A stretch of DNA of 64,000 bases from an uncultured Rhizobiaceae bacterium. GTDB lineage: Bacteria > Pseudomonadota > Alphaproteobacteria > Rhizobiales > Rhizobiaceae. The stretch lies in contig CATOTF010000002.1 in NCBI GenBank assembly GCA_951813045.1, positions 186,001-250,000 of the forward strand, read 5' to 3'. The translations under genes and the position numbers were made by a program. Positions within the stretch are counted from its first letter, which is position 1; each line of letters starts with the position of its first letter. Shown here piece after piece: positions 1 to 8,689 of this stretch. A model generated the notes under the pieces. That model saw only the letters and a program-made list of their open reading frames with translations, ran no database searches and was not told where the DNA came from.

Positions 1-594
1 TAAAGCGGTCGCCGCAATGGAAAAGTAGAAGACAATGGCGGCGGTGCTTTCTGTACCCACCAGTTTGCGCACAAAAACCTGAGCCAGTGCCATCATCACA
101 GCCCCCATCAGCATGATGATCGCGCCAATGGTCTCAAGTTGATTGGCTGTTTCAGCACTTGCGACTGAAAGGCGGGGCGACAGGATGACAATCACGCCGA
201 CAAGGCCAAGGGCAACAGCGCTCAACCGGAATGCCCGTATCTTTTCGCCCAGAAACATGGCTGCAAATATCACCGTCAGCACCGGTGCCGCATAACCTAT
301 GGCTGTCACTTCCGGCAGGGGTAAAAGGCCGAGAGCCGTAAATCCCAACCCCATGGCGCTGGTGCCGACAAGGCCGCGCCACAGGTGGCCCAGTGGATTC
401 TTCGTTGCCAAACCGCTGGTCAATTCGTGCCGCCACCATAACCAGACAAGAATGACGGGAATGGCGAAGAACGAGCGAAAGAACACGGTTTCGCCCGGCG
501 GTACATTTGCTGATGCCGCCTTAATACAGGTCGCCATGGCGACAAATATACTGACGGATATCACTTTGAACAGAATGCCTCTTAATTCATTCAT
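1..594 (-). CDS. EamA/DMT-family transporter, 3' end outside window
   Basis: Inner-membrane drug/metabolite transporter of the EamA type; substrate unknown. Reading leftwards from 594 the frame stays open to the window edge (198 codons), so the C-terminal part is missing. The protein begins MNELRGILFKVISVSIF and shows about six hydrophobic segments in the visible part, with the family-like stretch PLPEVTAIGYAAPVLTVIFA followed by FLGEKIRAFR, typical of the end of the first EamA repeat. The start at 594 is preceded by AGGAA about 8 bases upstream; the ATG four bases further on meets a stop at once. The gene is divergent from the aminotransferase at 761. Family call is confident, function is not. 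Confidence 0.85.
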   Translation of the reverse strand, partial: MNELRGILFKVISVSIFVAMATCIKAASANVPPGETVFFRSFFAIPVILVWLWWRHELTSGLATKNPLGHLWRGLVGTSAMGLGFTALGLLPLPEVTAIGYAAPVLTVIFAAMFLGEKIRAFRLSAVALGLVGVIVILSPRLSVASAETANQLETIGAIIMLMGAVMMALAQVFVRKLVGTESTAAIVFYFSIAATAL

Positions 595-760
595 GAAGGC
601 TTCCTGTTGCAGTACATCGGGTTTGACCTTAGCGCTGCTTGATGGGTGAAAACAATTGCAGATAGAGCAGGTCAGATATGTGAGCGGCATAAATTACCAT
701 TGAAACCAACAGTAATTTGATAGACTAGAAATACTGCACACCTATGAACCGGACCACTCC

Positions 761-1888
761 ATGGATATCAAAGACTTCGGCGTCGAAATCTGGATGAATG
801 AATTCGAAACCAAATGCGAATTCAATCTCGCTGAAACCTGTGTTGAATCCCTGACACTGGAACAGCTCGTCGCGTTTTCCGGCAAGAATGATGCTGTGTT
901 ATCCGATCTCATGTCGATGAAGCTCACCTATGGTGCAATCGAAGGGTCGGACCGCCTACGCGATGGAATCTGTGAACTCTATACCACCCAAAAACGCGAA
1001 AACATTGTCTCCACCCACGGGACAATAGGCGCAAACGCCCTGATATATGAAACGTTGGTTTCGCCAGGTGATCACACGATTTCGGTCATGCCGACTTACC
1101 AGCAGCATTATTCTATTCCGCAAAGCTATGGTGCCGATGTCAGCATCCTGCACCTGCGCGAAGAAAACGCGTTTCTTCCCGATTTGGATGAGCTCAAATC
1201 ACAGATGCGGCCGGACACAAAGCTGATCGCCATCAACAACCCGAATAATCCAACGGGCTCTTTGATGGACGAAGCGATGTTGAAAGATATTGCCGAAATT
1301 GCACGCGGCTGCGATTCATATGTCCTTTGCGATGAAGTCTATCGTGGTGTTGATCAGCAAGGCGATGGATTTACCGCCTCAATTGCAGACCTCTATGAGA
1401 AGGGTATCAGCACCGCTGGATTCTCAAAGGCGTTTTCGCTAGCGGGTTTACGGTTAGGTTGGATTGCCGCACCTGAGGAACTCATTTTTGCTGTCTCAAA
1501 ACATCGCGATTATAATACGATTAGCGTCGGAATGATCGACGATTATTTTGGCTGTATGGCGCTGGATGCTCGCGATAAAATTCTGGTTCGCAGCAAGGCA
1601 ATTACCCGCGAAAACCTGCAAATTTTGGAAGACTGGGTCAATCAGGAACCGCTGATTTCATTCGTCAAACCAAAGAGCGCGACAATCGCCCTTTTGAAAT
1701 ACGATTTCGATATGCCGTCGCGGGATTTCTGCGTAGACCTGCTCCAAAAAACGGGCGTGATGTTCACCCCCGGCAGCGCGCTTGATATGGAAGGTTATGT
1801 GCGTATCGGATATGCCAACAGTCGCGATGTATTGACCGAAGGCCTCGCCCGCGTCAGCGACTATCTGAAGTCATTCGACGGCAGTTGA
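761..1888 (+). CDS. PLP-dependent class I/II aminotransferase
   Basis: Fold-type I PLP enzyme of 375 residues, cytoplasmic. Visible motifs are NNPNNPTG (159-166), the PLP-ring aspartate in DEVYRG (191), and the Schiff-base lysine in GFSKAFSLAGLRLGW (K223), ending with the substrate arginine region VRIGYA. The N-terminus is shorter than in aspartate aminotransferases and has an unusual DFGVEIWMNEFE opening, which recalls capreomycidine-synthase-like aminotransferases; the real substrate is not readable from sequence. It lies 28 bases upstream of cysQ on the same strand and may be cotranscribed with it, though the pathways have no obvious link. Confidence 0.85.
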   Translation: MDIKDFGVEIWMNEFETKCEFNLAETCVESLTLEQLVAFSGKNDAVLSDLMSMKLTYGAIEGSDRLRDGICELYTTQKRENIVSTHGTIGANALIYETLVSPGDHTISVMPTYQQHYSIPQSYGADVSILHLREENAFLPDLDELKSQMRPDTKLIAINNPNNPTGSLMDEAMLKDIAEIARGCDSYVLCDEVYRGVDQQGDGFTASIADLYEKGISTAGFSKAFSLAGLRLGWIAAPEELIFAVSKHRDYNTISVGMIDDYFGCMALDARDKILVRSKAITRENLQILEDWVNQEPLISFVKPKSATIALLKYDFDMPSRDFCVDLLQKTGVMFTPGSALDMEGYVRIGYANSRDVLTEGLARVSDYLKSFDGS

Positions 1889-1922
1889 CCTTGATGACCG
1901 AACGCGCATTCAGGAAATGATC

Positions 1923-2696
1923 ATGCAAACCAATGACCACCTTGCATTGATGAAAGCGCTCGTGCCTGTTGCCCGCGAAGCTGGCGAAAAGGTTTTGGAG
2001 ATTTATGAGAAAGGCGTTGAAGCAGATTTCAAAACTGACGGCTCACCGGTGACGGAAGCGGACCAGGCTGCGGAAGCCATTATTCTGAAGGCTCTAGCTC
2101 AGATTGTTCCTGAGATCACGATTATTTCCGAAGAAAATGCAGCAAGCCATTCAATCGATCCGCCGCAGAAGTTCTTTCTTGTAGACCCGCTCGACGGGAC
2201 CCGCGAATTTGTTAAGCGCGACGGCAAGGGCAGTTTTACCGTCAATATTGCTTTGATCGAGGATGGTAGGCCAATGATGGGCATCGTCTATGCCCCGGTT
2301 CTAGATCGTATGTTCACCGGCGTCACTGGTGTGGGATCAACCGAAAATGACAGACCAATCAAAACCCGTAAGCGACCCGCGGAGGGTTGTACCGCAGTGG
2401 CCAGCGTCTCCCATCGCGACGAGCTGACCAACGCGTGGCTGGTGGAACGCAAGATTACCAACACCGTTTCCATTGGTTCATCTCTGAAGTTTTGCCTGTT
2501 GGCCACTGGTGAGGCGGATGTCTATCCCCGTTTCAGCCCAACCATGGAATGGGATACGGCAGCCGGACAAGCGATATTGGTCGCGGCGGGTGGTGCTGTC
2601 GTGCATCCATTTGGCGAACCATTTGAATACGGTAAAGCTCAATACCGCAACAGTGCCTTCATAGCCCATTCGGGGAATTTCAAAATGGTGCTTTAA
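1923..2696 (+). CDS. cysQ: 3'(2'),5'-bisphosphate nucleotidase CysQ
   Basis: Hydrolyses PAP/PAPS to AMP/APS plus phosphate, protecting sulfate assimilation from PAP build-up. It belongs to the lithium-sensitive, Mg-dependent inositol-monophosphatase fold. Seen motifs: EEN (metal ligand), DPLDGTREFVKR (metal/phosphate site) and the C-terminal WDTAAGQAIL. Length (about 257 residues) is normal. Two in-frame ATGs lie at 1917 and 1923; AGGA at 1912-1915 sits at a proper distance only from 1923, so I use that one. A strong hairpin follows the stop. Confidence 0.93.
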   Translation: MQTNDHLALMKALVPVAREAGEKVLEIYEKGVEADFKTDGSPVTEADQAAEAIILKALAQIVPEITIISEENAASHSIDPPQKFFLVDPLDGTREFVKRDGKGSFTVNIALIEDGRPMMGIVYAPVLDRMFTGVTGVGSTENDRPIKTRKRPAEGCTAVASVSHRDELTNAWLVERKITNTVSIGSSLKFCLLATGEADVYPRFSPTMEWDTAAGQAILVAAGGAVVHPFGEPFEYGKAQYRNSAFIAHSGNFKMVL

Positions 2697-2707
2697 GGAG
2701 CCAAACT

Positions 2708-2739
2708 AAAAGGGCCCGGAGTTTCCTCCGGGCCCTTTT
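2708..2739. terminator. Bidirectional rho-independent terminator cysQ / hppA
   Basis: Perfect 14-bp stem (AAAAGGGCCCGGAG at 2708-2721 paired with 2726-2739) with a 4-base loop. A-tract on one side and T-tract on the other make it work for both converging genes. Confidence 0.92.
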
Positions 2740-2760
2740 GAATATCGCTTGTTGTGCTTC

Positions 2761-4740
2761 TTAGAGAAGCGGTGCGATCACGAGGCTCACGATGGCCATA
2801 ACGTTGATCAGGATGTTCATGGCCGGGCCAGACGTGTCCTTGAACGGGTCACCAACGGTATCGCCAACAACCACAGCGGAGTGGGTGTCGGTTCCCTTAC
2901 CGCCGAGGTTACCTTTTTCGACGTATTTCTTGGCGTTGTCCCAGGCACCGCCGGCATTCGCCATCATCAGTGCCATGAGAACACAACCAAGAAGCGCGCC
3001 ACCGAGCATGCCACCCAGTGCCTGAGCACCGATGAGGAAGCCAACGGCAGGCGGAGCACACACCGCGATAACACCCGGCAGCATCATTTTCTTCAATGCT
3101 GCGGTTGTGGCGATATCTACACATTTTGCGGAGTCAGGATCGGCAGTACCTTCCATCAGGCCCGGGATTTCTTTGAACTGACGGCGGATTTCGTTGATCA
3201 TTGCAAATGCAGCATCACCAACGGCAGTCATTGTCAAAGCGGATACGAGGAACGGGATCGTACCCCCGATAAACAGACCGACAATCACGAGAGGTTCGGA
3301 AAGCTCCAATGAGAAGTCCGGGTTCTTAGACGATACAGTTTGCACAAATGCGGCGATAATGGCCAGCGCGGCGAGTGCAGCAGCACCAATCGCAAAGCCC
3401 TTACCGATTGCAGCAGTTGTGTTGCCGAGCTCGTCAAGGCTGTCGGTGATTTCACGAACGTCTTCGCCCATGCCACCCATTTCAGCGATGCCACCTGCGT
3501 TATCCGCAACCGGGCCGTAAGCGTCAATCGCCATTGTAATACCCACAGTGGCCAACATGCCAACGGCTGCAATTCCAACACCGTAAAGGCCGGCAAGAGA
3601 TGTGGAGACCCACACGATTGCTGCGATGGTAAGCAGTGGCAGAACCACTGATTCCATACCAACCGCAAGACCGGTGATCATCACGGTCGCAGGGCCAGTT
3701 TCACCGGAGTTGGCAATCCGTGTAACCGGGGAACCGGCTGTATAATATTCGGTGATAAGACCGATAGCGACACCACCAGCGGCACCGGCAAGAACTGCCC
3801 ACCATACGTTTGTGCTGATACCCATCCCATCAATCAGGAAATACGCTGCTGCCAGAAACAGAACAGGTGCGCCCAGTGTGCCTGTACGTAGTGCAGATGC
3901 AGGTTCAGCAGATGAACGGGCTTTTACCACAAAGATCATGACGATTGAGGCGACGAGACCGATTGAAGCAAGAGCCAATGGTAGGGCCATTAACGACTCA
4001 GAGGATCCAAGACTGGACGCGGTGAGCGTTGCTGCGATCGCAATAGAAGCAATCATCGCACCACAGTAGGATTCAAAAATGTCGGAACCCATGCCGGCCA
4101 CGTCACCCACATTGTCTCCAACGTTATCGGCAATCACGCCGGGGTTACGGGGGTCGTCTTCAGGAATACCCGCTTCGATTTTACCAACGAGGTCGGCACC
4201 AACGTCAGCCGCTTTGGTGAAGATACCGCCACCAATACGACTGAAAAGAGCAACGGTAGAAGCACCCATGCCAAAGCCTTCAAGCGAATGGGCATCACCA
4301 CCGAGGAACCAGTAAAGGCCGCCAAGGCCAATCAGGCCGAGTGCAGCAACGGAAAGCCCCATGATGGAACCGCCGAAGAATGCAACAGTCAGGGCACTGG
4401 ATGCGCCGTCAGCCTGTGCTGCGGTTGCGGTACGTACGTTGGCTTTGGTGGCAGAGTACATGCCGACCCAACCGGCAACTGATGATGACAGGGCACCAAC
4501 AATTACAGCCAAAGCAACACTGCCGCCAAGGGCAAGGAAAGTTATAACAATCTGTGCCGCGAGGAACATGATCAAAATCTTGTATTCACGTTTCATGAAG
4601 ACCATTGCCCCTTCATGGATTTGATCGCCGATCTTTTTGATGGCGTCCGCGCCTTCGTCATATTTCATAACCATCCCGTAAAGGATGTAGGCGACAACAA
4701 GACCGATGACGCCCATTAGTGGTGGTAGATAATCGAGCAT
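2761..4740 (-). CDS. hppA: Membrane-bound ion-pumping pyrophosphatase HppA
   Basis: Integral inner-membrane pyrophosphatase that couples PPi hydrolysis to H+ (or Na+) export. 659 residues with about 16 hydrophobic segments. The PPi-binding signature is intact: [18 protein letters not shown] followed by [19 protein letters not shown], plus the late motif [19 protein letters not shown]. The residue that separates the subfamilies falls in [11 protein letters not shown]: an alanine stands where potassium-independent H+-pumps carry lysine (GNTTKA), so the enzyme should be of the potassium-dependent class. Whether it moves H+, Na+ or both cannot be told by eye. RBS GGGAG lies 5 bases before the ATG. 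It converges on cysQ. Confidence 0.95.
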   Translation of the reverse strand: MLDYLPPLMGVIGLVVAYILYGMVMKYDEGADAIKKIGDQIHEGAMVFMKREYKILIMFLAAQIVITFLALGGSVALAVIVGALSSSVAGWVGMYSATKANVRTATAAQADGASSALTVAFFGGSIMGLSVAALGLIGLGGLYWFLGGDAHSLEGFGMGASTVALFSRIGGGIFTKAADVGADLVGKIEAGIPEDDPRNPGVIADNVGDNVGDVAGMGSDIFESYCGAMIASIAIAATLTASSLGSSESLMALPLALASIGLVASIVMIFVVKARSSAEPASALRTGTLGAPVLFLAAAYFLIDGMGISTNVWWAVLAGAAGGVAIGLITEYYTAGSPVTRIANSGETGPATVMITGLAVGMESVVLPLLTIAAIVWVSTSLAGLYGVGIAAVGMLATVGITMAIDAYGPVADNAGGIAEMGGMGEDVREITDSLDELGNTTAAIGKGFAIGAAALAALAIIAAFVQTVSSKNPDFSLELSEPLVIVGLFIGGTIPFLVSALTMTAVGDAAFAMINEIRRQFKEIPGLMEGTADPDSAKCVDIATTAALKKMMLPGVIAVCAPPAVGFLIGAQALGGMLGGALLGCVLMALMMANAGGAWDNAKKYVEKGNLGGKGTDTHSAVVVGDTVGDPFKDTSGPAMNILINVMAIVSLVIAPLL

Positions 4741-4956
4741 AATGCTCCCTCTCTGTTAAAGGCCGCAATGGCCAGAGGTGCACCCACTTCATGCATCAAA
4801 ATGATGTTTGGCCGGGCCACGGGTTAATCAATGCAAGCCTGTGAAAACAGGCGCATGCGCGGATAAAAACCAAAACTGCCCGGATGTCCAGTTCTTAAAG
4901 CCATTACTCCCTTGTTCATTGGTAGAAAGGGGTATTTTGGCGTTTAACTGCGTCTG

Positions 4957-5418
4957 TCAGGCAACGGGTTTACCGCGTTTGCGGCGATTTTGATAGGTAA
5001 GGGCAAGGGCGATGCAATGTTTGAGCTCATAGCGCACCTGTTCCACAGGTTCCCGTAGTATCAGGGCGCGATTACCCTCATAGTCGAAGTCATCAGGGTA
5101 AAACGTTTTGAACTCGTCCAGCAGGCTGGTGTGGCAGGTCACGAAAAGAGCCGGGGTGTCGGTGCCCTTTTTACAGCCCAAGCGTACGGTCGTGCCCGAT
5201 TTGCTTTTTTCTGTCAGATAAGACGGTTGCCCCCATTTCAAAGCCTCGGTCAGTTCGCCGATTTCAGGATTCTCCCTGGCGACCTCAAAAATGAGGGTAC
5301 GAATGGCTTGAAATTGAGGTCGGGACACTGGCGGGAAGGCATCAAACGCATTTCCCACATCGCTGCTCATTTCAAGCGGAGTATCAAGTTCAGGCAACTT
5401 TTCGCTCATCCAATTCAT
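4957..5418 (-). CDS. DUF1801-domain protein
   Basis: Small cytoplasmic protein (153 residues) of the DUF1801/YdhG-like fold; biochemical function unknown. Recognised from the pattern ALKWGQPSYLTEKSKSGTTVRLG followed by a late FYPDDFDYEGNRALIL and the basic C-terminus NRRKRGKPVA. Its start overlaps the end of the GST-like gene (5390) by 29 bases, so the two are almost surely cotranscribed, under the YafY-type regulator encoded divergently. DUF1801 genes are often found next to YafY/WYL regulators, which supports the pairing. Confidence 0.85.
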   Translation of the reverse strand: MNWMSEKLPELDTPLEMSSDVGNAFDAFPPVSRPQFQAIRTLIFEVARENPEIGELTEALKWGQPSYLTEKSKSGTTVRLGCKKGTDTPALFVTCHTSLLDEFKTFYPDDFDYEGNRALILREPVEQVRYELKHCIALALTYQNRRKRGKPVA

Positions 5419-6109
5419 TTTGATTATAAACAGTGCGCGAAAAGCGCTCGCAATAGCAGACCAGATTATCGTATTTCAGCGCGGTGGTTTTTAGCGGCGT
5501 ATCGAGTTTGCAATCTATCACATTATGCAATGCACCGTATAGGCTGGCATCGATACTTGTGGGTCTTTCTCCATACAGGAACGGTTGATTCCCCAGTTGA
5601 GCGGATAATGCTTGCAGGTCCTGACGACCGAGTTCAATCAGTTCGTCACGGGAGTGTCGTCCCATCCCTTGCAGGTGCAGTGTTTTTAGAACCTGTTTTT
5701 GAACCATATTGAAAATCAAGCCACGCATGATGGACGGAATATCGCCAAAAAAAGCATCCCGAAGGGCAGGGGCATGCTCATTCCAGCGGAAATACAGGTT
5801 GATGAAATAAAGATGGTCTTCAATCAACCGTTGAAAAGCAGATGCGCTGGCCTTGTCCTGATCTGACATGCCCCGGTCAAAATTTACCCCGTATTGTTGT
5901 TCCAAATGGCTTTGAATGAACGATGAATCCGGAATCAATGTCTCACCATCCCGCAATACCGGTAATTTTTGTTTCGGAAATTTGCGCAGATCGCCATATT
6001 CATGGGTGTAGTCCAGACCGGCCATGGTCAACAATGCATCCGCTTTGACCGTAAACGGGCTGGGGTTGCTGGTGCCAAATGCGGGTTTGAAGGTAACGAG
6101 TTTTAACAT
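5390..6109 (-). CDS. Glutathione S-transferase family protein (metaxin-like)
   Basis: Thioredoxin-fold N-terminal domain followed by an all-helical GST C-terminal domain, 239 residues. N-terminus MLKLVTFKPAFGTSNPSPF lacks a CxxC; the cis-proline/glutathione region reads QKLPVLRDGETLIPDSSFI. The helical part with PTSIDASLYGALHNVIDCKLDTPLK matches the GST_C_6/metaxin-type domain. Substrate unknown; a glutathione-linked detoxification role is inference. I start at 6109 because AGGAG sits 7 bases upstream; a longer frame to 6175 would run through the palindrome shared with the regulator's promoter. Confidence 0.85.
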   Translation of the reverse strand: MLKLVTFKPAFGTSNPSPFTVKADALLTMAGLDYTHEYGDLRKFPKQKLPVLRDGETLIPDSSFIQSHLEQQYGVNFDRGMSDQDKASASAFQRLIEDHLYFINLYFRWNEHAPALRDAFFGDIPSIMRGLIFNMVQKQVLKTLHLQGMGRHSRDELIELGRQDLQALSAQLGNQPFLYGERPTSIDASLYGALHNVIDCKLDTPLKTTALKYDNLVCYCERFSRTVYNQNELDERKVA

Positions 6110-6150
6110 GCGGGGCTCCTTTATTCTGGTTATTGGCAACATAACGTCAC

Positions 6151-6176
6151 CATGCTGACAACATGGTGTCAGCATG
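6151..6176. promoter_or_regulatory. Palindromic operator candidate for the YafY-type regulator
   Basis: Perfect 10-bp inverted repeat, CATGCTGACA at 6151-6160 and its complement at 6167-6176, with six central bases. It lies in the 89-base divergent promoter region between the GST/DUF1801 operon and the regulator gene, 22 bases from the regulator's ATG, so binding would cover both promoters. Confidence 0.65.
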
Positions 6177-6198
6177 GTTTCTGGTATAGATATCTCCC

Positions 6199-6933
6199 AT
6201 GAGACGAGCTGACCGACTGCTTCAGATTATCCAGATATTACGCCGCCAGAGCGGGCCAATAGCTGCTTCGCGCATTGCGGAAGAACTGGAGGTGTCTCTG
6301 CGGACACTCTATCGCGACATGGTATCGCTTGAAGCCACCGGCGTTCCCATACGTGGCGAAGCTGGTGTGGGTTATGTGCTGGAAGACGGGTACGACATGC
6401 CTCCGCTGATGTTTACCGTCAGCGAGCTGGAAGCGCTCATGCTGGGCGCGCGTATGCTGGATGGCCGTGTTGACGATGCATTGTCGCGGGCGGCGCAGGA
6501 TGCCGTTGCGAAAATTGCAAATTCCGTTCCGGACAACCTGCGTGGGGCGTTGATCGACGCGCCCCTGTTTGCACCAATTTGGACGCAACAGCGGCAGATT
6601 GAGGTTGATATGGCGGAAGTTCGTCGTGCCTTGCGCACGGAATCACAAGTCGAAATCGATTATCTCGATTTAAAGGACCAACGCAGCCAAAGGGTCATCT
6701 GGCCGGTGCTGTTGAGCATATTTGAACAATCGACAGTCATCGCGGCATGGTGCACCCTGCGTAACGGTTTCCGCGCTTTTCGGGCCGACCGGATCACGCG
6801 TTTTGACGTGTTGGAAAAGCGCTCACCAAAACCGCGCAAAACCCTGTTTGCCGAATGGAAGAAAGCAGGTGCTGGACGCTACAGGAGACCGGATTTTACC
6901 AAGGACAAGATTGAGAAATTGCGGGGCGTATGA
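6199..6933 (+). CDS. YafY-family HTH/WYL transcriptional regulator
   Basis: 244-residue DNA-binding regulator. The N-terminal helix-turn-helix spans about residues 1-60 (RRADRLLQIIQILRR...ASRIAEELEVSLRTLYRDM), followed by the linker GEAGVGYVLEDGYDMPPLMFT common to YafY proteins, and a WYL-type ligand domain from about residue 130 (WPVLLSIFEQSTVIAAWCTLRNGFRAFRADRI) with a degenerate WYL triad. Divergent from the GST-DUF1801 pair; the palindrome between them is its likely operator, suggesting local and autogenous control. Inducer unknown. The accessory island begins shortly downstream. Confidence 0.9.
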   Translation: MRRADRLLQIIQILRRQSGPIAASRIAEELEVSLRTLYRDMVSLEATGVPIRGEAGVGYVLEDGYDMPPLMFTVSELEALMLGARMLDGRVDDALSRAAQDAVAKIANSVPDNLRGALIDAPLFAPIWTQQRQIEVDMAEVRRALRTESQVEIDYLDLKDQRSQRVIWPVLLSIFEQSTVIAAWCTLRNGFRAFRADRITRFDVLEKRSPKPRKTLFAEWKKAGAGRYRRPDFTKDKIEKLRGV

Positions 6934-7316
6934 CGAAAACCACGGTCAATTTTATCTCACATTGACGGGTAGGGTGAAATCTCAAATTTAAGGGATATGC
7001 GTTACATTATTGGTAATTGCGTCAAACTTCCGCTTGGATGCAGGTTTCTCGGACGCCACGCTCGAATTTTGAGTCGCGGGTAGTGATTGTCTGGCGTCGG
7101 AGAAGCGCTCAAGCACGGAATCGCATGAGGTTTAGCTGAGATGGTTCAGCGGGTTCTATGGGGATTTGGGCGGCATTGTGGGGTTTGGATTGTCTGACAG
7201 GGTAGAGTTACCACCGAACTGATGCCGGTTTTGGAGGCCATTTGGGCACGATTTCGCCTCGGTTTCTTCCGTTTAGGCAGATCGGGGCATAGCGTTTTGG
7301 TTCTGCCGTTTGTTTT

Positions 7317-7378
7317 GCACATATCGGCAGTGTCGTCTGCCATTCGGCGGACGGTTAGGCAGGTCTGCTGATATGTGC
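7317..7378. repeat. Nested inverted repeat downstream of the IS91 transposase
   Basis: Outer arms of 14 bases, 7317-7330 and 7365-7378, pair with one G-T mismatch. Inside, 7335-7341 (GTCTGCC) and 7346-7352 (GGCGGAC) pair with one G-T mismatch around a four-base loop. It starts about 30 bases beyond the transposase stop, where an IS91-type origin would be expected. No other gene can be supported in 6934-7408. Confidence 0.6.
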
Positions 7379-7408
7379 GCGCCGTGTTCTGGGCCATGAT
7401 TTGGATTG

Positions 7409-8683
7409 TCATGCGGCGGTCTTCTTTGATTTTGGTGGTGCTCTTGGTTGCTGTTTAGGCGCGAAAGCCTTGCCGATGATCAATCGTCCGCCGCAGCATG
7501 GGCAGGGCAATGCAAGAACACGGGGTTGTTCATCGGCACCTTCGACGGGATCGCCATTATCATGATCCGTGTCTGGCGCTTTGGCTTTGAGCAGGTTCCT
7601 GATCAGGGTGATATTGTTGGCTCGATTGCCGTTTCCCAAGAAGCCGTAATGGCGGATGCGATGCTGGCCTTTTGGCAGGACATGGATCAGGAACCGCCGA
7701 ATGAACTCATCGGTCTTGAGGGTCATGGTTTTGTGTCTGCACCTTGCGTTCGGGGGACCATCGACGCGGTAATCCTTGACGCGGAAAGTGACATGATTTG
7801 CGTCGAAACGGATCAGGCGACTATTTGAGATCGCAACCCGGTGGGTATAGCGCGACAGATATGCCAGCACCGCTTTAGGTCCGGCAAATGGCTCCTTGGC
7901 ATAAACGACCCATTCGATTTTGCGCAAAGGTTTGAGGAAAGCATCAAAGGCGGGCTTATTGACAAGGTGGGCGTGATCGCCAAAGAAACGCATCTTCCCG
8001 GCGTTGTGCAACCTGACCAGTTCTTCCAAAATGAGACGCCGGTACAAGCGAGACAGAACACGCACGGACAGGAAGAAGTTCTTCCGGCTCGCTATCCATG
8101 CGCTCCGATCCGGTGATAGTCCGCCGCCCGGTACGATCATGTGGACGTGCGGGTGGTGCGTCATCGCCGATCCCCATGTGTGCAGTACCGAGGTGATGCC
8201 AACTTGCGCACCGAGATGTTTTGGATCGGAGGCGATTTTGATCACCGTGTCTGCACTGATCCGCATCAGCAGATTGTAGATCTCCGGTTTGTTTTGGCGC
8301 GCGATGTCAGCGATTGGCTTTGGCAACGTGAAGACGAGATGGAAATACCTCACAGGCAACAGTTCGGCCTCTCGTGCGACCAGCCATGCCTTTGCAGCAC
8401 TCGCCTGGCATTTTGGACAGTGTCTGTTCCGGCATGAGTTGTAGGCGATGTGCTCGTGGGCGCAGTCTTCGCAACGCGTAACATGACCGCCGAGCGCGGC
8501 CGTGCGGCAGCGTTCAATCGCTGACATCACTTTCAATTGGTTCAGGCTGATGCGCCCGGCATTAGCCGCGCGCCACGCAGCACCATGGTCGCGGAAGATA
8601 TCCGCAACCTCCAGACAAGAGGCGTTGGACGAGCCCCGGCGATGATGAATGCGAGGACCGCGACCAAAAGATGGACGGGGCAA
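7409..8683 (-). CDS. IS91-family HUH transposase
   Basis: 424-residue rolling-circle (Y1-type) transposase. N-terminal zinc-binding module with CEDCAHEH and CRNRHCPKC; HUH metal motif in HHPHVHMIVPGGG; catalytic-tyrosine region AYLSRYTHRVAISN. A late CPCC pair lies in a proline-rich C-terminal tail. The start is a TTG at 8683, matching the MPRP opening of the second copy; it lies 6 bases after the recombinase stop, so translation is likely coupled. The N-terminus carries an extra stretch of about 18 residues (SFGRGPRIHHRRGSSNAS) absent from the second copy. The frame is intact, so this copy may be active. Confidence 0.93.
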   Translation of the reverse strand: MPRPSFGRGPRIHHRRGSSNASCLEVADIFRDHGAAWRAANAGRISLNQLKVMSAIERCRTAALGGHVTRCEDCAHEHIAYNSCRNRHCPKCQASAAKAWLVAREAELLPVRYFHLVFTLPKPIADIARQNKPEIYNLLMRISADTVIKIASDPKHLGAQVGITSVLHTWGSAMTHHPHVHMIVPGGGLSPDRSAWIASRKNFFLSVRVLSRLYRRLILEELVRLHNAGKMRFFGDHAHLVNKPAFDAFLKPLRKIEWVVYAKEPFAGPKAVLAYLSRYTHRVAISNSRLIRFDANHVTFRVKDYRVDGPPNARCRHKTMTLKTDEFIRRFLIHVLPKGQHRIRHYGFLGNGNRANNITLIRNLLKAKAPDTDHDNGDPVEGADEQPRVLALPCPCCGGRLIIGKAFAPKQQPRAPPKSKKTAA

Positions 8684-8689
8684 GGCAGA

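Noticed and set aside
2749-3312. Plus-strand frame opposite hppA
   Set aside because: The hppA frame is certain; the opposite product is rich in C, H and R without any motif.
7146-7412. 88-codon frame overlapping the IS91 transposase stop (ATGA)
   Set aside because: Basic, low-complexity product, no counterpart behind the second transposase; the DNA is better explained by the inverted repeat of the element end.
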